DNA from: JAPLDB01 sp038206355
GTDB lineage: Bacteria; Bacteroidota; Bacteroidia; AKYH767-A; 2013-40CM-41-45
Reading direction: 5' to 3'
DNA: 64,000 nt
Assembly: GCA_038206355.1 (NCBI GenBank)
Contig: JBBRAY010000001.1
Location: forward strand, 62,001 to 126,000
Under the pieces are notes generated by a model. The model searched no databases, was not told where the DNA came from, and saw only the letters and a list, made by a program, of their open reading frames with translations. This document shows positions 63,442 to 64,000 of this stretch, piece after piece (the stretch's first letter is position 1; every line of letters starts with the position of its first letter). Both the position numbers and the translations under genes were made by a program.

Positions 63442-64000
63442 TTAAGATAAGTCAGCAAAATAGTATTCTGTCCTTCTGAAATAATAAATACCAATGATCA
63501 ACCAAAAAACAGATGAAAAAGAAGCAACAATTACCGAAAGTTGATTCATTGGCGTATCCATAACTGTACAACGAATCAGTTCAATTGCACCTGTCATGGG
63601 ATTCAGTAAAAGCAACATCTTGACCCAATATAAATCTGTAATAGTAATCGGATAAATAATGGGAGTCATAAACATGAGTACCTGAATTAAAAAAGGAATC
63701 ACATACCTGAAGTCCCGGTATTTTACATTTAATGCAGCAAGGAAACACCCTGCGCCAAGAGTGGTACATAAGGTGATCAGCATACTAAAAGGAAGCATTA
63801 ATAGCAATCCGGGAATTGTATGCTGAAATCCATAAAAAAACAAAAGGCAGAAATAAACTACCATAGAAATTAAAAAATCAACCATGGCAGAGAGAATAGA
63901 AGAAATCGGAATGATCAGTCTGGGAAAATAAATCTTCTTAATAATATTCGCATTTGTAACCATGCTGTTGCCTGCATTACTAAGGCCGTTGGCAAACACA
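63442..64000 (-). CDS. ABC polysaccharide exporter permease (Wzm-like), C-terminal part
   Basis: The frame is open at the right edge; about 186 residues are visible. 'ANIIKKIYFPRLIIPISSIL', 'FYGFQHTIPGLLLMLPFSML', 'LAALNVKYRDFRYVIPFLIQ', 'VLMFMTPIIYPI' and the C-terminal 'YYFRRTEYYFADL' are typical of ABC-2 permeases for O-antigen or capsule. At least five helices are present. It pairs with the ATPase at 61231-62454 to flip the finished glycan across the inner membrane. Start lies beyond the window. Confidence 0.92.
   Translation of the reverse strand, partial: VFANGLSNAGNSMVTNANIIKKIYFPRLIIPISSILSAMVDFLISMVVYFCLLFFYGFQHTIPGLLLMLPFSMLITLCTTLGAGCFLAALNVKYRDFRYVIPFLIQVLMFMTPIIYPITITDLYWVKMLLLLNPMTGAIELIRCTVMDTPMNQLSVIVASFSSVFWLIIGIYYFRRTEYYFADLS

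Noticed and set aside
44154..64000. The whole glycan cluster as a prophage or integrated element
   Set aside because: No integrase, phage structural gene, tRNA-bounded att repeats or transposase is visible; the content is ordinary for a surface polysaccharide locus.

Overview
The window comes from a member of the Bacteroidota. Several exported proteins end in the Por/type IX secretion (T9SS) sorting domain. Promoter-like sites fit the phylum's TTTG-N19-TAnnTTTG pattern. The order YihY - nadC - DUF4783 - rlmH and a DUF5723/thrombospondin-3/OmpA protein are also typical of the phylum. Base composition looks moderately AT-rich. The class cannot be fixed from the sequence alone. About 55 protein genes, two tRNA genes and many short extragenic repeats are present. 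There is no rRNA, CRISPR array or intact insertion sequence.

Region by region. 1-4.8 kb: the start of a TolB-like exported protein, a YifB/ComM ATPase and a lipoprotein, then a scarred interval. That interval holds an IS21 remnant (istB tail), a possible IS3-type terminal repeat, a two-copy structured repeat, and the tail of a truncated gene coupled to a small membrane protein. 4.8-8.4 kb: a T9SS-sorted serine hydrolase, a DUF502 membrane protein and a Kir-type potassium channel. 8.5-20.7 kb: a signalling and stress block with a six-PAS NarL-type kinase and its LuxR-type regulator, two lone receiver proteins, a decayed metal P-type ATPase, a SulP anion transporter, a universal stress protein, a membrane histidine kinase paired with a receiver-Crp fusion, then DnaJ/CbpA and thioredoxin. 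20.8-30.5 kb: T9SS cargo proteins (including an M43 metalloprotease), tRNA-Gln, tRNA-Val, a methyltransferase, a GH3-family amido synthetase next to a LysE exporter, and an ACC-deaminase-like enzyme. 30.7-44.2 kb: envelope and housekeeping genes (DUF3352-like protein, OmpA protein, CorC/hemolysin, TPR protein, an M1 peptidase with a barrel-like tail, YihY, nadC, DUF4783, rlmH).

44.2-64 kb is a surface-glycan cluster, almost all on the minus strand and running off the right edge. It contains an ABC exporter (Wzm-like permease, cut by the window end, and a Wzt-like ATPase with a C-terminal sandwich domain), about eight glycosyltransferases, four or five methyltransferases, a nucleotide-sugar epimerase, a convincing UDP-sulfoquinovose synthase, and one oppositely oriented polytopic membrane protein. 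The simplest reading is a methylated, possibly sulfonated polysaccharide exported by the ABC route.

The most interesting signal is regulatory. Pairs of TGA-N6-TCA sites of the CRP/FNR type, 22 bp apart, occur both in front of the decayed ATPase/SulP transporter and in the gap between the universal stress gene and the kinase/receiver-Crp operon. A third site in that gap lies 44 bp further on. This points to a compact regulon whose regulator may be the receiver-Crp fusion encoded alongside it.
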